A stretch of 64,000 nucleotides of DNA from Ferribacterium limneticum. Its GTDB lineage: Bacteria; Pseudomonadota; Gammaproteobacteria; Burkholderiales; Rhodocyclaceae. Shown in pieces: positions 1 through 11,322 of the stretch (position 1 is the first letter of the stretch; each line of letters opens with the position of its first letter). Below the pieces are notes generated by a model. It did no database searches. It saw nothing but the letters and a program-made list of their open reading frames with translations, and was not told the DNA's origin. The position numbers and the translations under genes were made by a program. Location: positions 1,348,501 through 1,412,500 of the forward strand of contig NZ_CP075189.1 of NCBI RefSeq assembly GCF_020510565.1. Direction: 5' to 3'.

Positions 1-1275
1 CTGACCGTCGCCATCACACTGGCCCTGGCCTGTTCTGCTGTCCAGGCCAAACCGGCCAAGCCCGTGGCCAAACCGGCGGAGCCGGCGGTTTCTGCCGAAT
101 TCGAGCTGGCCCACAATCTTGGCGCGGCGGGTGAGGAGCGTTTGCAGGCGATTGTCGATCGCTTCAACAAGGAGTCGGGCAGCGCGCTCAAGCTGGTGCG
201 TCTGGAAAAAGGCGACAAGCCGGCGATGCTCAACCTGATGCGCCGCTACGATATGAGCGATGTCCTGAGCCAGCCAAAAGCCTTCGTGCCTTTGCATCAA
301 ATGATGGCCAAGGCCGGCCAGCCGCTCAAGTTCGGCGAGCTGTCGGGCGATCTGAAGGCCGGTGTGGTCGATGCCAAGGGCAAAGTCGTTGCCCTGCCGG
401 TGCTTTATTCCACCCCGGTGCTGTTCTACAACAAGAATGCTTTCCGCAAGGCCAAGCTCGACCCCGAGCAGCCGCCGAAGACCTGGTTCGAGATGCAGGG
501 CATGCTCGACAAGCTGCAGGACGCCGGCTACGCCTGTCCCTACACCTCGTCGTGGCCGGTCTGGGTGCACGTTGACAACGTCAGCGCCATTTCCGGTGTG
601 CCGGCAGCGACCGACAAGGGCCAGCTGACCTTCAACGGTCTGCCGCAGGTCAAGCATCTGGCGATGATGGCGACGTGGAGCAAGGCTAATTATTTCAAGT
701 TGTTTGGTCGCCGCAATGAGGCCAGCGCCAAGTTCAACGAAGGCGAATGCGCGATGATCACCACCGATTCGCGTGAACATGTCGATTTCCGCGATGCCAA
801 GGGTGTCGAGCTGGGCGTTGCCCCGATGCCGTATCACGACGATGTCTATGGTGGTCGTCAGTCGTCGCTGGCCGATGGGGCTTCGCTGTGGGTCGGCGCA
901 GGTCGGACACCGGTGCAGTACAAGCAGGCGGCCAAGTTTGTCAATTTCATGCTGTCGCCGGAAATGCAGATTGAAATGGTCCGGGTCTACGGTGGCTTGC
1001 CAATGACCTCGACCGCCCGCGCCGCGGCGCGCAGCAAGCTGCTGCAGGATGGCGACAAGACGCTGGAAATCGCTTACGCCTCGCTCAAGGGCAACGGCAG
1101 CAAGCCGGCCGTGCGCGTCGCCAATATCGACTCGGTGCGTCTCATCACCAACGAAGAGATGGAAGCCGTCTGGGAAGACAAGAAGCCGGCCAAGGCGGCG
1201 CTCGATACCTCGGTCACTCGCGGCAACGCGCTGCTCGGCGCCAAGCCGCTGTTGAAGAAGGCTCAGCCCTTCTGA
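1..1275 (+). CDS. ugpB: sn-glycerol-3-phosphate ABC transporter substrate-binding protein, 5' end outside window
   Basis: Periplasmic binding protein that would deliver glycerol-3-phosphate or glycerophosphodiesters to a Ugp-type ABC importer. The frame is open from base 1 and the first codons spell a hydrophobic signal-peptide core ending in a VQA-like cleavage site, so the true start lies just left of the window; the GTG at 64 falls in the mature N-terminus. 424 residues are visible, close to the family's usual length. The fold is solute-binding family 1, with the GRRNEASAKFNEGECAM and GGLPMTS regions typical of UgpB. The stop overlaps ugpQ as ATGA. The permease and ATPase genes are not in view. 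Substrate is inferred from family and neighbour. Confidence 0.9.
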   Translation: MTVAITLALACSAVQAKPAKPVAKPAEPAVSAEFELAHNLGAAGEERLQAIVDRFNKESGSALKLVRLEKGDKPAMLNLMRRYDMSDVLSQPKAFVPLHQMMAKAGQPLKFGELSGDLKAGVVDAKGKVVALPVLYSTPVLFYNKNAFRKAKLDPEQPPKTWFEMQGMLDKLQDAGYACPYTSSWPVWVHVDNVSAISGVPAATDKGQLTFNGLPQVKHLAMMATWSKANYFKLFGRRNEASAKFNEGECAMITTDSREHVDFRDAKGVELGVAPMPYHDDVYGGRQSSLADGASLWVGAGRTPVQYKQAAKFVNFMLSPEMQIEMVRVYGGLPMTSTARAAARSKLLQDGDKTLEIAYASLKGNGSKPAVRVANIDSVRLITNEEMEAVWEDKKPAKAALDTSVTRGNALLGAKPLLKKAQPF

Positions 1276-2018
1276 TGGATTTCCCGCTGCCGCGCTGGTT
1301 TGCCCATCGCGGCGGCGGGGCGCTGGCCCCGGAAAATACCCTGGCCGGACTCCGGCTGGCGGCGCGCCTGGGGTTTGCGGCGGTTGAGTTTGATGTCATG
1401 TTGTCCGGCGATGGCACGCCCGTACTCATTCACGACGAAACGCTTGAGCGGACGACGAACGGCCAGGGCCTGGTCAGCGAGACGCCCGATGCCAGGCTCT
1501 TTGCGCTGGATGCAGGTAATGGCGAGCGCGTTCCGCGTTATGCCGAGGCGGTTGCCATGTGCCGCGAATATGGCCTGTTGGCCAATGTCGAAATCAAGCC
1601 GGCGGCGGGTTTCGAGCGCCAGACGGCCGAAACGGTGGCTCGCCTGAGCACCAGCCTGTGGCAGGGGGCTGCAGTGCAGCCGCTAATCTCATCCTTATCG
1701 CTGGAGGCGCTGGAAATTGCTCGCGATCTGGCACCGCAGATTCCGCGTGGTGTGCTCTTCGAGCAGGTTCCGGCCGACTGGCTCGCTGTGGTGCGGCGCC
1801 TGCAGGCGGTCACCCTGCATTGCGATGTCGAGCATTTGAGCGATGACGTGCTGGCCGAGGTGCAAGCCAATGACATTCCCGTGCTGTGTTACACGGTCAA
1901 CACGAAAAAAGCCGCAGAATCGCTGTTCGAGCGTGGGGTCAGCGCCGTCTTTACCGATCGCCTTGATCTTTTCGTGACCGAAACAAGTGCTTACAAAGGC
2001 TTGCATTTGGGCGGCTGA
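1275..2018 (+). CDS. ugpQ: Glycerophosphodiester phosphodiesterase
   Basis: Hydrolyses glycerophosphodiesters to glycerol-3-phosphate and an alcohol; without a signal peptide it should act in the cytosol on diesters imported by the Ugp transporter. 247 residues, matching cytosolic UgpQ. Visible GDPD motifs are the N-terminal HRGG, PENT, the EFDV metal-binding segment, VLIHDE, and NVEIKP in the middle. The ATG at 1275 overlaps the ugpB stop (ATGA), so the two are translationally coupled. A C-terminal VFTDRLDLF segment is also typical of the family. Confidence 0.93.
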   Translation: MDFPLPRWFAHRGGGALAPENTLAGLRLAARLGFAAVEFDVMLSGDGTPVLIHDETLERTTNGQGLVSETPDARLFALDAGNGERVPRYAEAVAMCREYGLLANVEIKPAAGFERQTAETVARLSTSLWQGAAVQPLISSLSLEALEIARDLAPQIPRGVLFEQVPADWLAVVRRLQAVTLHCDVEHLSDDVLAEVQANDIPVLCYTVNTKKAAESLFERGVSAVFTDRLDLFVTETSAYKGLHLGG

Positions 2019-2083
2019 TTTTTACCCCGTTTTACCTTCTAATGTTGCTCAGGGAGTTCGCCCTAACCATCAGGAGAAAAAAC

Positions 2084-2437
2084 ATGAAAATCGTCAAGAC
2101 CATCGCTGTCCTTTCCCTTGTTCTGCCCGCTCTGGCCTTTGCCCAGGCCAATACGCCGCGTGTCGATCAGCGCCAGGCCAATCAGGAGCAACGCATCGAT
2201 CAGGGTGTCGCTTCCGGCAGCCTGACCCAGCGCGAAGCCAACCGTCTGGATCGCGGCCAGCAGCATGTTGATAACATGGAAAACCGCGCCAAGTCCGACG
2301 GCGTCGTGACGCGCGGTGAACGCGCCCGCCTGCATCAGGCGCAGGAAGTCCAGAGCCGCCGTATCTATGCCCAGAAGCACGACCGCCAGCACGATTTCAA
2401 CCACAACGGCCGCGTTGATCGTCCGCGTCGCCGCTGA
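2084..2437 (+). CDS. Small exported protein with two internal repeats
   Basis: 117 residues. The start is the ATG at 2084, preceded by CAGGAG at 2071-2076. Residues 1-21 are a signal peptide with an AFA-Q type cleavage site. The mature part is very hydrophilic and holds two related units of about 30 residues, RIDQGVASGSLTQREANRL and NRAKSDGVVTRGERARL, each reading as helix, acidic/Gly turn, T-(Q/R)-(R/G)-E, helix. The tail is rich in His and Arg. The repeats look like a helical-hairpin or EF-hand-like scaffold, but full calcium ligands are not evident. Function unknown. A terminator follows at once. Confidence 0.8.
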   Translation: MKIVKTIAVLSLVLPALAFAQANTPRVDQRQANQEQRIDQGVASGSLTQREANRLDRGQQHVDNMENRAKSDGVVTRGERARLHQAQEVQSRRIYAQKHDRQHDFNHNGRVDRPRRR

Positions 2438-2456
2438 TGCTTCCTGGCCCCCCATG

Positions 2457-2480
2457 AAACCCGCCGATTGGCGGGTTTTT
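2457..2480 (+). terminator. Rho-independent terminator after the small exported protein gene
   Basis: Stem AACCCGCC/GGCGGGTT with loop GATT, followed by a T run. It lies 20 bases after the stop at 2437 and just before a copy of the CCACGGTC repeat. Confidence 0.85.
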
Positions 2481-2485
2481 CGTTT

Positions 2486-2520
2486 CCACGGTCAACCGGA
2501 AAAAACGGCCAAAATTGAAA
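2486..2520 (+). repeat. CCACGGTC repeat, copy 1 (intergenic)
   Basis: Starts CCACGGTCAACCGG, then an A run, CGGCC and AAAATTGAAA. It sits between the preceding terminator and the alaS start, about 80 bases before the ATG. One of at least 13 clear copies in the window. Confidence 0.85.
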
Positions 2521-2602
2521 GCTGTTTCAGGGGCTCAAGTTCCAGCCGCTCCTGCGTTAAAATCACGGATTCCGAATTCAACGCCGCAAGGGCAGCCAGC
2601 TT

Positions 2603-5220
<2,618 letters not shown>

Positions 5221-5224
<4 letters not shown>

Positions 5225-5523
5225 AAGCGGCGTTTGCACTGATGCTGGTTCTGGCGGCTGGGCAGGGCTTCGCCGCCGAATTGGACCGTACGCCGCTCGA
5301 GGCGGCTACGGTGGACGGGAAAAAAGTGCGTCTTTTCCCGAATGGTCGCTGGGAGTTTGTCGATGCCGCGCTGGCGGCCGAGGCACAGAAAGTGGCTGCC
5401 GACTATCCCGAAAACAAGACTCGTCCGGTGGATGCTCAGGGCGGCGTTTTCGGCATCGGCCGGACGATCATGCCCGGCGACAAGGATTACAACCGCGGTT
5501 CGCTCAACCCCAAGTTGCGCTGA
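5221..5523 (+). CDS. Small exported protein of unknown function
   Basis: 100 residues starting with GTG at 5221, overlapping the alaS stop by 4 bases (GTGA), so translation is probably coupled. Residues 1-19 form a signal peptide ending AAE. The mature protein has a short segment reading [16 protein letters not shown], a pattern seen in small exported DUF-type proteins with a beta-hairpin, and a [22 protein letters not shown] tail (the latter is quoted in part only for orientation). No cysteines or catalytic motif are seen. Function unknown; the link to alaS may be only transcriptional. Confidence 0.75.
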
Positions 5524-5841
5524 TCAGCCCAGGCGCTGGTCGGGCGGTACTTCGCGGATGAATTCACCCTCGATCACCTGATCGCTGCTGCGTGTCGGCT
5601 GATCAAAGCCGGTTTGCCGGGCTTCGCGCATTTGCTGCATCTGCTTGCGCATGGCCCGCGTTTTCCACCACAGCCAGCCACCCAGCACAACGCCGACGAC
5701 GGCAACGACGGCCAGGGCGACCAGCGAGAACATGAAAGCCAATACCAGAAAGCCCGCGCTCAGGACGAAGGCGGCCAGCTTGGCCAATGGGCCGGGCGGG
5801 GTGCCTTGTCGAAATTGAGGATTTTGTTGGCTGCTGTCCAT
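5524..5841 (-). CDS. Small membrane protein
   Basis: 105 residues from the ATG at 5841, followed by a Gln/Pro-rich N-terminus. A single long hydrophobic stretch (about residues 20-58), long enough for one or two membrane passes, ends at WLWWKTRAMRKQMQQ, a basic amphipathic segment that should face the cytosol. An acidic tail, VIEGEFIREVPPDQRLG, follows; the (V/I)IEGE(F/Y) element recurs at the C-terminus of several small proteobacterial membrane proteins. Convergent with the preceding gene, with no space between. A GTG five codons upstream is an alternative start. Confidence 0.7.
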   Translation of the reverse strand: MDSSQQNPQFRQGTPPGPLAKLAAFVLSAGFLVLAFMFSLVALAVVAVVGVVLGGWLWWKTRAMRKQMQQMREARQTGFDQPTRSSDQVIEGEFIREVPPDQRLG

Positions 5842-5936
5842 GGTCTGGCTCACATCGTGAAAATGGGGCGATTGTAGACCAGTGCAGGACACCATTTGTA
5901 CGGGAGCTGTCGCCTTTTTGTAACGGCCTGCGCTAC

Positions 5937-7187
5937 TTAAGCCGCAGCTTCCTGCCCAATGCTGTTGGACCATTGCAGCGCCTGGGTCTGGGCGTGGTTC
6001 AGCGCTTTCGGGCTAAGCCCCGGCAATTCGCCGAGGGCTACGGTCAACCCGGAAATATCGCCGGATTCGCTGCTTTCGGCCAGGCGGAGCAGGGCGCCGA
6101 GTGGGCCGCTGCCGGCGCACAGGGCGTCGCGCACATTGGCGGTGAGACCGAGCGGGGCGACGATGTCGGCGATGGGCTGGCCGACCAGTGCCGGCATCAG
6201 CGACATGATGCCGGCCATGAAGGCCTGGTCGGCAAAGCCGATGTCACCCGGCTGCAATTTGCCAGCGAGCAGTTCCATGAGTCGGCCGCGGGTGGCGGAC
6301 AGGAGGAGCAGCGGGTTGCTCGTGCCACTCGGGTTGCCGGCCGAGAAAACCAGCAGTTGCAACCAGCGTTGCAGTTGGCGGCGGCCGAGGACGGTGATGG
6401 CATGGCCGAGCGAAGTGATTTTTTCGCTGCTGCCTGAGCCGACCGAATTGGTCATGCGCAGCAGGTTGATGGTCAAACCGGGTTCAGGCTTGAGCGCGGT
6501 TTCGATTTCCGACGTTGGCGCATCGCCGAGCAGCAGCCCCATGAGTTTCATGAGCGAAATCTGCGAATGATCGAGCTTCTTGCCGGAAATGATCGTCGGC
6601 TTGGCGAAATAGTAGCCTTGGAACAGCGTGAAGCCCAGTTTCAGACATTGTTCCATCTGCTCGCGCGAATCGACTTTTTCGGCCAGCAATTGCTTGCCCA
6701 TCGGCTTCAGTTTCATGACCAGCTGCATGAGCTGGATGCGCGACAGTGGCTGGATATCGACCTTGACGATTTCGACCAAGGCCAGCAGCTCGGCGAATTC
6801 GGGTTCGAGCTGGATGACGTCGTCGAGCGCCAGCGTAAAGCCGGCCGCTTTGAGGGCGATACAGCGTTCGATGACGGCTGGCGTTGGCGGGACGGTTTCG
6901 AGGATTTCGAGAACGACAGAGTGGCGCGGCAGCAACTCGAGCAGGTCGCTGAACAGGAAGGCTTCGTCGACATTGATGAAGCCGCGATATTCGCCCAGCG
7001 CCGCTTCGACGCCGAGCTCGGTAAAAGCATTGGCGATGACCGTGGCGGTAGCCTGCACGCCGCAGGTGATGTCGGCGAAATTGCGGCTACCGCTGCGGAA
7101 AAGCAGTTCGTAAGCGAAAAGCTGCTGATTGCGGTCCAGAATGGGCTGGCGCCCTAGAAATAGCTGGTCGGCGGCGTTTTCGCTCAC
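5937..7187 (-). CDS. EAL/HDOD signalling protein (YuxH-like)
   Basis: 416 residues with an N-terminal EAL-type domain (about 8-200) and a C-terminal HDOD domain (about 205-400). The EAL signature is replaced by ELLFR and other metal ligands look incomplete, so it probably does not hydrolyse c-di-GMP and may be a binding or scaffold protein. HDOD domains are HD-fold modules without the HD metal pair. The GTG start at 7187 has AAGGAAA at a good distance. It lies 9 bases after algC in the same direction, so it is probably the last gene of that transcript. Confidence 0.88.
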   Translation of the reverse strand: MSENAADQLFLGRQPILDRNQQLFAYELLFRSGSRNFADITCGVQATATVIANAFTELGVEAALGEYRGFINVDEAFLFSDLLELLPRHSVVLEILETVPPTPAVIERCIALKAAGFTLALDDVIQLEPEFAELLALVEIVKVDIQPLSRIQLMQLVMKLKPMGKQLLAEKVDSREQMEQCLKLGFTLFQGYYFAKPTIISGKKLDHSQISLMKLMGLLLGDAPTSEIETALKPEPGLTINLLRMTNSVGSGSSEKITSLGHAITVLGRRQLQRWLQLLVFSAGNPSGTSNPLLLLSATRGRLMELLAGKLQPGDIGFADQAFMAGIMSLMPALVGQPIADIVAPLGLTANVRDALCAGSGPLGALLRLAESSESGDISGLTVALGELPGLSPKALNHAQTQALQWSNSIGQEAAA

Positions 7188-7196
7188 GAATTTCCT

Positions 7197-8573
7197 TTAA
7201 AACGGCAGTTGAATCCCCGGCCAGACTGCATTGAGGGCCTGACGGAAATCGGCCTGGATGCGTTCGAGCGCGACGGCATTATCGGCTTCGAAACGCAGCA
7301 CCACCACCGGTGTCGTGTTCGACGGGCGGGCCAGACCGAAGCCGTCTGCGTATTCTACGCGTACGCCGTCGATGGTGATGATCTCCTCGGCGCCAGTGAA
7401 TTTGCCGTCGGCCTTGAGCTTGTCGATCAGCGTGAAGGGCTCACCCTCGGCCATCTTGATGTTGAGTTCCGGCGTCGACGGCGAATTCGGCAAGTTTTTC
7501 AGAACCGGATTGGCGTTGGCTGCCTGGCTGAGAATTTCGAGCAGGCGGGCGCCCGTATAGAGACCGTCGTCGAAGCCGTACCAGCGTTCCTTGAAGAAGG
7601 TGTGGCCGGACATTTCGCCGGCCAGCGGGGCGCCGGTTTCGCGCAGTTTGGCCTTGACCAGGGCGTGGCCGGTGTTCCACATGAGCGGCACGCCGCCGTG
7701 TTGCTTGATCCACGGGGCGAGCAGGCGCGTGCATTTGACGTCGTAAATGACCGTGCCACCGGGCACGCGCGACAGCACGTCGGCGGCGAAGAGCATGAGC
7801 TGGCGGTCCGGGAAGATGATTTCGCCGTCCTTGGTCACGACGCCGAGGCGGTCGCCGTCGCCGTCGAAGGCAATGCCGATTTCAGCGTCGGTTTCCTGGA
7901 GGGCCTTGATCACGTCGGCCAGGTTTTCCGGCTTGGACGGGTCCGGGTGGTGGTTCGGGAAATTGCCATCGACTTCGCAGAACAGCGGCACGATGTCGCA
8001 GCCGAGGCCCTTGAAGAGCTCAGGGGCAATCGCGCCGGCGACGCCGTTGCCGCAATCCATGACGATCTTCATCGGGCGGGCTAGCTTGACGTCGCCGATG
8101 ATCTTCTCGACGTACGCGCCGAGGACGTCGGCCGAACTGCGCGCGCCCTGGCCGTGCTTGAGGTTGCCGGCTTCGATGCGTTTTTTGAGGTCCTGGATGG
8201 CGTCGAGGGCCAGCGTGTTGCCGCCGATGACCATCTTGAGGCCGTTGTAGTCGGGCGGGTTGTGGCTGCCGGTGACCGAGACGCAGGAATGAACGCCCAG
8301 TTCGTAGGCGGCGAAGTAGGTGACCGGGGTCGGCACGCAGCCGACGTCGATGGCGTCGCAACCGGCGGCGCAGATGCCGTCCATCAGTGCGCTAGCTAGT
8401 TCGGGGCCGGACAGGCGACCGTCACGGCCGACGGCGATGGCCTTCTGGCCTTGCTCGACGGCCAGCGAACCGAGGGCGTGGCCGATCTGGCGCACGACGT
8501 CGGCGGTCAGCGATTTATCGACGATGCCGCGAATGTCGTAGGCCTTGAAAATTTCAGCAGGAAGTTGGCTCAT
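7197..8573 (-). CDS. algC: Phosphomannomutase/phosphoglucomutase
   Basis: Interconverts hexose 1- and 6-phosphates for LPS, exopolysaccharide and nucleotide-sugar synthesis. 458 residues, the AlgC/ManB length. All four active-site loops are visible: phosphoserine loop TGSHNP (Ser103), metal loop DGDGDR (237-242), sugar-binding GEMSGH (319-324) and phosphate-binding RPSNTTP (416-422). It lies between a YheT-type hydrolase and the EAL/HDOD gene on the same strand. Confidence 0.95.
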   Translation of the reverse strand: MSQLPAEIFKAYDIRGIVDKSLTADVVRQIGHALGSLAVEQGQKAIAVGRDGRLSGPELASALMDGICAAGCDAIDVGCVPTPVTYFAAYELGVHSCVSVTGSHNPPDYNGLKMVIGGNTLALDAIQDLKKRIEAGNLKHGQGARSSADVLGAYVEKIIGDVKLARPMKIVMDCGNGVAGAIAPELFKGLGCDIVPLFCEVDGNFPNHHPDPSKPENLADVIKALQETDAEIGIAFDGDGDRLGVVTKDGEIIFPDRQLMLFAADVLSRVPGGTVIYDVKCTRLLAPWIKQHGGVPLMWNTGHALVKAKLRETGAPLAGEMSGHTFFKERWYGFDDGLYTGARLLEILSQAANANPVLKNLPNSPSTPELNIKMAEGEPFTLIDKLKADGKFTGAEEIITIDGVRVEYADGFGLARPSNTTPVVVLRFEADNAVALERIQADFRQALNAVWPGIQLPF

Positions 8574-8675
8574 GGTTGTCCAGTCAGGAGGGTTTGTGCG
8601 GGAAACGGGCGAATGATACGTTGGTCTCGTTGCAGGAACTTTGCATTGGCGCCGCGCTGCCCGAATGTCATTAAT

Positions 8676-9632
8676 TTATGACGTTTCAAAAAGGAAGAAG
8701 TGTAAAAGCCTTTGCGGTAGCCAGTCCAGATTTCCCGGAAAAGAACCTGTGACAAATCCCACATGGCCGCCGCTTTCGGGCTGTTCGAGGCGGACGAAGG
8801 GGCTGACGTCGGCGGCAGTCGGCAGATGGCGCGATGGCAAAAAAGGGTCATTTTTCGGGTTGACCGTGAGAGCTGGCACGGCGATCGATTTCAGCCACGG
8901 TTTGGCCGAGGCGCGTCGCCAGTAGTCGTCGGCGCCGGCAAAACCGTGGATGGGGGCGGTCACTGCGTCGTCGAATTCGTAGAGATTGATCGCCCGGCGC
9001 ATAAGGGTTTCGTCGAAAAGACCGGGGAACTGCTGCAGGCGGCTGGCCGAGATGGCTTTCAGCGTGGTCAGGAAGTGGCGGGTGTAAATCCGGTTGAAAC
9101 CGTTGGCCAGATGGTGGCCGCAGGCGGCGAGGTCGAGCGGGGGGCAGAAGGCGGCGACGCCGGTGACCAGTTCGCTGGCTGCGCTGCCACGTTCGCCGGC
9201 CCATTTGAGGAGGGCGTTGCCGCCGAGCGAAACGCCGGCGGCGTGGAGCTTGCGGCCGCCGTTGGCGGCGTGAAGGCGGCGCAGGATCCAGTCGATTTCT
9301 TCGGCGTCGCCGGAATGGTAGGCGCGTGGCCGGCAGTTCAGTTCGCCCGAGCAGCCGCGGAAATGCGGCAGGGCGAGACGCCAGCCGGCGGCCTTGCAGG
9401 CGTGGGCGGTCGAGATGGCGTAATGGCTGCGCGCGCTGCCTTCGAGGCCGTGGAATAGGACGAGTAGTGGTGAGTCTGCCGGGCCGTCAAGGTGATCGAC
9501 GTCGATGAAATCGCCATCGGGCGTTTCCCAGCGTTCGCGGCGCAGTTTGAGCGGGCGCGGCTTGATGAGCAGCGGCCACAGCGTTTGCGCCTGACCGCCG
9601 GGCAGCCAGCTAGGCGCGCGGTAGGGTTTCAA
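8676..9632 (-). CDS. Alpha/beta hydrolase, YheT family
   Basis: 318 residues, serine hydrolase fold. Motifs seen are LFHGLEGS (oxyanion region), PHFRGCSGE, the nucleophile elbow GVSLGGN, NPKNDPF near the acid residue, and a late GGHVGFV with the catalytic His. The start chosen is TTG at 9632, which overlaps the upstream stop (TTGA) and gives the family's length; a much longer open frame extends upstream but reads through the neighbour. Physiological substrate unknown; E. coli YheT is a putative esterase. Confidence 0.88.
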   Translation of the reverse strand: MKPYRAPSWLPGGQAQTLWPLLIKPRPLKLRRERWETPDGDFIDVDHLDGPADSPLLVLFHGLEGSARSHYAISTAHACKAAGWRLALPHFRGCSGELNCRPRAYHSGDAEEIDWILRRLHAANGGRKLHAAGVSLGGNALLKWAGERGSAASELVTGVAAFCPPLDLAACGHHLANGFNRIYTRHFLTTLKAISASRLQQFPGLFDETLMRRAINLYEFDDAVTAPIHGFAGADDYWRRASAKPWLKSIAVPALTVNPKNDPFLPSRHLPTAADVSPFVRLEQPESGGHVGFVTGSFPGNLDWLPQRLLHFFLFETS

Positions 9633-10060
9633 TGCAGGGTGTGCGGCACGGCCTCGGCCATCGCCTGATGGCCGTCGTCGGCGGCCGAGGCGTGGCGGCT
9701 GGCCAGGCGCCAGCCATGCGGGCCGCGGACATAGACGTGGGTGACGTAGAGTGGGCCGTGCGGGCTCGGGTCGTCGCCGACGAAGAGGATTTCGGTCAGG
9801 TGATGGACGGCGATGATCGTGCCGTTCCAATGGGCGACGGGTTCGGCCTGGACGCGCAGGCGGGCATTGGCAAAGATGCTGCGCCAGCTTTCGCGGATGG
9901 GGATCAGGCCGAGCAGACGGACGCCGGTCGGATGGACGCACAGCGTGTCGTCGTCTTCGGCCCAGATGAGCATCATGCGGTCGGCGTCGCCCTCGGCGAT
10001 GGCCTCGTAGAAGGCGCGTTCGACGTCGTCGGGCAGGGCGTAAACGGTCGGTCCGCTCAT
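9629..10060 (-). CDS. NTF2/SnoaL-like domain protein
   Basis: 143 residues forming a single cone-shaped SnoaL/DUF4440-type domain: an N-terminal helix (VERAFYEAIAEGD), the WAEDDD and CVHPTG segments, and a beta-sheet with VTHVYVRGPHGWRLASRHAS. The WAEDDDTLCVHP pattern is typical of small SnoaL-like proteins of unknown substrate. The ATG at 10060 overlaps the waaF stop (ATGA) and its own stop overlaps the YheT start, so three genes are translationally chained. Function unknown beyond the fold. Confidence 0.82.
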   Translation of the reverse strand: MSGPTVYALPDDVERAFYEAIAEGDADRMMLIWAEDDDTLCVHPTGVRLLGLIPIRESWRSIFANARLRVQAEPVAHWNGTIIAVHHLTEILFVGDDPSPHGPLYVTHVYVRGPHGWRLASRHASAADDGHQAMAEAVPHTLH

Positions 10061-11070
10061 GCTGCCATCCTCTTCCGGCAGGCGGCGAAGACCTGATCGG
10101 GGAGCAATTTGTTGAGGCAATCGAGGTGGCCGAGCGGACATTCGCGTTTGAAGCAGGGGCTGCACTCGAGATTGAGGCTCAGGATGTCGGCGCGGTCGGA
10201 GAGCGGCGGCGTGAAGCCGGGCGACGATGAGCCGTAGAGCGCGACAATCGGCCGGTCGAGCGCGGCGGCGACGTGCATGAGGCCGGAATCATTGCAGACG
10301 ACCAGTTCGGCCATGGCCAGCAGATCGACGGCCTGAGTCAGCGAGGTGGCGCCGCACAGGTTGCGGCACAGGCCGGGGGCGAGTTGCGCGATTTCCTCGG
10401 CGACGGCGTGGTCCTTGGGCGAGCCGAAGAGCCAGATGGTGCAGCCCTGTTCGGCCAGCTTTCTGGCCAGCGCGGCGAAATGGGCGGCTGGCCAGCGTTT
10501 GGCCGGGCCGTATTCGGCGCCGGGGCAGAAGGCGACGACGCGGGCCGGGCGCTCGATAGCCAGCTCGGCCAGGGCTTTCTGCTGGTCTTCCACGGTCGAC
10601 CGGATTTTTGGCCTAAAAATGAAATGGCCGAGCGGCTGGCCCGGGGCTTCGGCCAGTTGGGCGAAGCGTTCGACCATGAGCGGCAGGGCTGTTTTATCCA
10701 GCGTGTGGCGGACGTTGATCAGGCCGTAGCGCGATTCGCCGGTGAAACCGACACGCTGAGGAATGCCGGCCAGCCAGGGCACCAGTGCCGACTTGAGCGA
10801 ATTGGGCAGGACGTAAACAGCGTCGTAATGGCGCGCGGCGAGCTGGCGGGCCAGCTTCCAGCGTGGCTTGAGCGACAGCTGGCCGTGGCCGAAAGGGCTG
10901 TCAAGGACGTCGCTGATTTCCGCCATGCGGTGCAGGACGGGCGCCACCCAGCGCGGGGCGATGGCATCGAGCTGGAGGCCGGGGTATCTGGCGTGCAGGC
11001 GCGCAAACAGCGGCTGCGCCATGATGGTGTCGCCAATCCAGGAGGGGGCGACGATCAGGGCTTTTTTCAT
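10057..11070 (-). CDS. waaF: ADP-heptose--LPS heptosyltransferase II
   Basis: Adds the second heptose to the LPS inner core at the cytosolic face of the inner membrane. 337 residues, GT9 family: N-terminal APSWIGDTIMAQPLF, then PGAEYGPAKRWP and CNDSGLMHVAAAL, the nucleotide-sugar site. The start is the ATG at 11070; an upstream in-frame start has less support. Bases 10590-10625 are a CCACGGTC repeat read in frame as FIFRPKIRSTVED, placed between the two Rossmann domains. Lies in the ilvE-to-YheT gene run. Confidence 0.93.
   Translation of the reverse strand: MKKALIVAPSWIGDTIMAQPLFARLHARYPGLQLDAIAPRWVAPVLHRMAEISDVLDSPFGHGQLSLKPRWKLARQLAARHYDAVYVLPNSLKSALVPWLAGIPQRVGFTGESRYGLINVRHTLDKTALPLMVERFAQLAEAPGQPLGHFIFRPKIRSTVEDQQKALAELAIERPARVVAFCPGAEYGPAKRWPAAHFAALARKLAEQGCTIWLFGSPKDHAVAEEIAQLAPGLCRNLCGATSLTQAVDLLAMAELVVCNDSGLMHVAAALDRPIVALYGSSSPGFTPPLSDRADILSLNLECSPCFKRECPLGHLDCLNKLLPDQVFAACRKRMAA
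10590..10625 (+). repeat. CCACGGTC repeat, copy 2 (inside waaF)
   Basis: Starts CCACGGTCGACCGG, has GGCC in the middle, and ends AAAAATGAAAT. It is 36 bases and keeps the waaF frame open on the opposite strand. Confidence 0.85.
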
Positions 11071-11073
11071 GCG

Positions 11074-11109
11074 AAAACGGCGGGTCGGCGCCAAAAAGCG
11101 CGACCCGCC
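11074..11109 (-). terminator. Hairpin between zinc-finger gene and waaF
   Basis: Perfect 9-bp stem GGCGGGTCG/CGACCCGCC (11079-11087 with 11101-11109), followed on the minus strand by a short U run. It could reduce read-through from ilvE and the zinc-finger gene into waaF. Confidence 0.6.
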
Positions 11110-11118
11110 GCCCGATGC

Positions 11119-11307
11119 TTAGTGATGGCCCTTGGGCGCTTCGCCCGTGAAGACGTACTTGGTCGAGCAGTACGGGCAGGTGACTTCGCCGGTCTTCAGG
11201 ACGTCGAGGAAGACGCGCGGATGCTGGCTCCACAGCGCGACGCTCGGCGTCGGGCAGTGCAGCGGCAGATCGTGGGCGGTGATTTCAATGGTCTTTTTGT
11301 CGGACAT
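11119..11307 (-). CDS. Zinc-finger domain protein
   Basis: 62 residues. The pattern is HDLPLHCPTP followed by about 25 residues and CPYCSTKYVF, giving an H/C plus CxxC zinc site as in the zf-CHCC family (related to the 13-kDa subunit of mitochondrial complex I). It is 15 bases downstream of ilvE. Proteobacterial members commonly sit next to ilvE and waaF; their role is unknown. Confidence 0.85.
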   Translation of the reverse strand: MSDKKTIEITAHDLPLHCPTPSVALWSQHPRVFLDVLKTGEVTCPYCSTKYVFTGEAPKGHH

Positions 11308-11322
11308 CGTTTTCTCCCTGGA

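Noticed and set aside
6038..6072. Possible further CCACGGTC repeat inside the EAL/HDOD gene
   Set aside because: Only the first 17 bases (CTACGGTCAACCCGGAA) fit; the A-rich half is absent.
8847..8868. Possible repeat copy inside the YheT-type gene
   Set aside because: Short, and the encoded NPKNDPF is the family's own conserved motif, so chance is likely.
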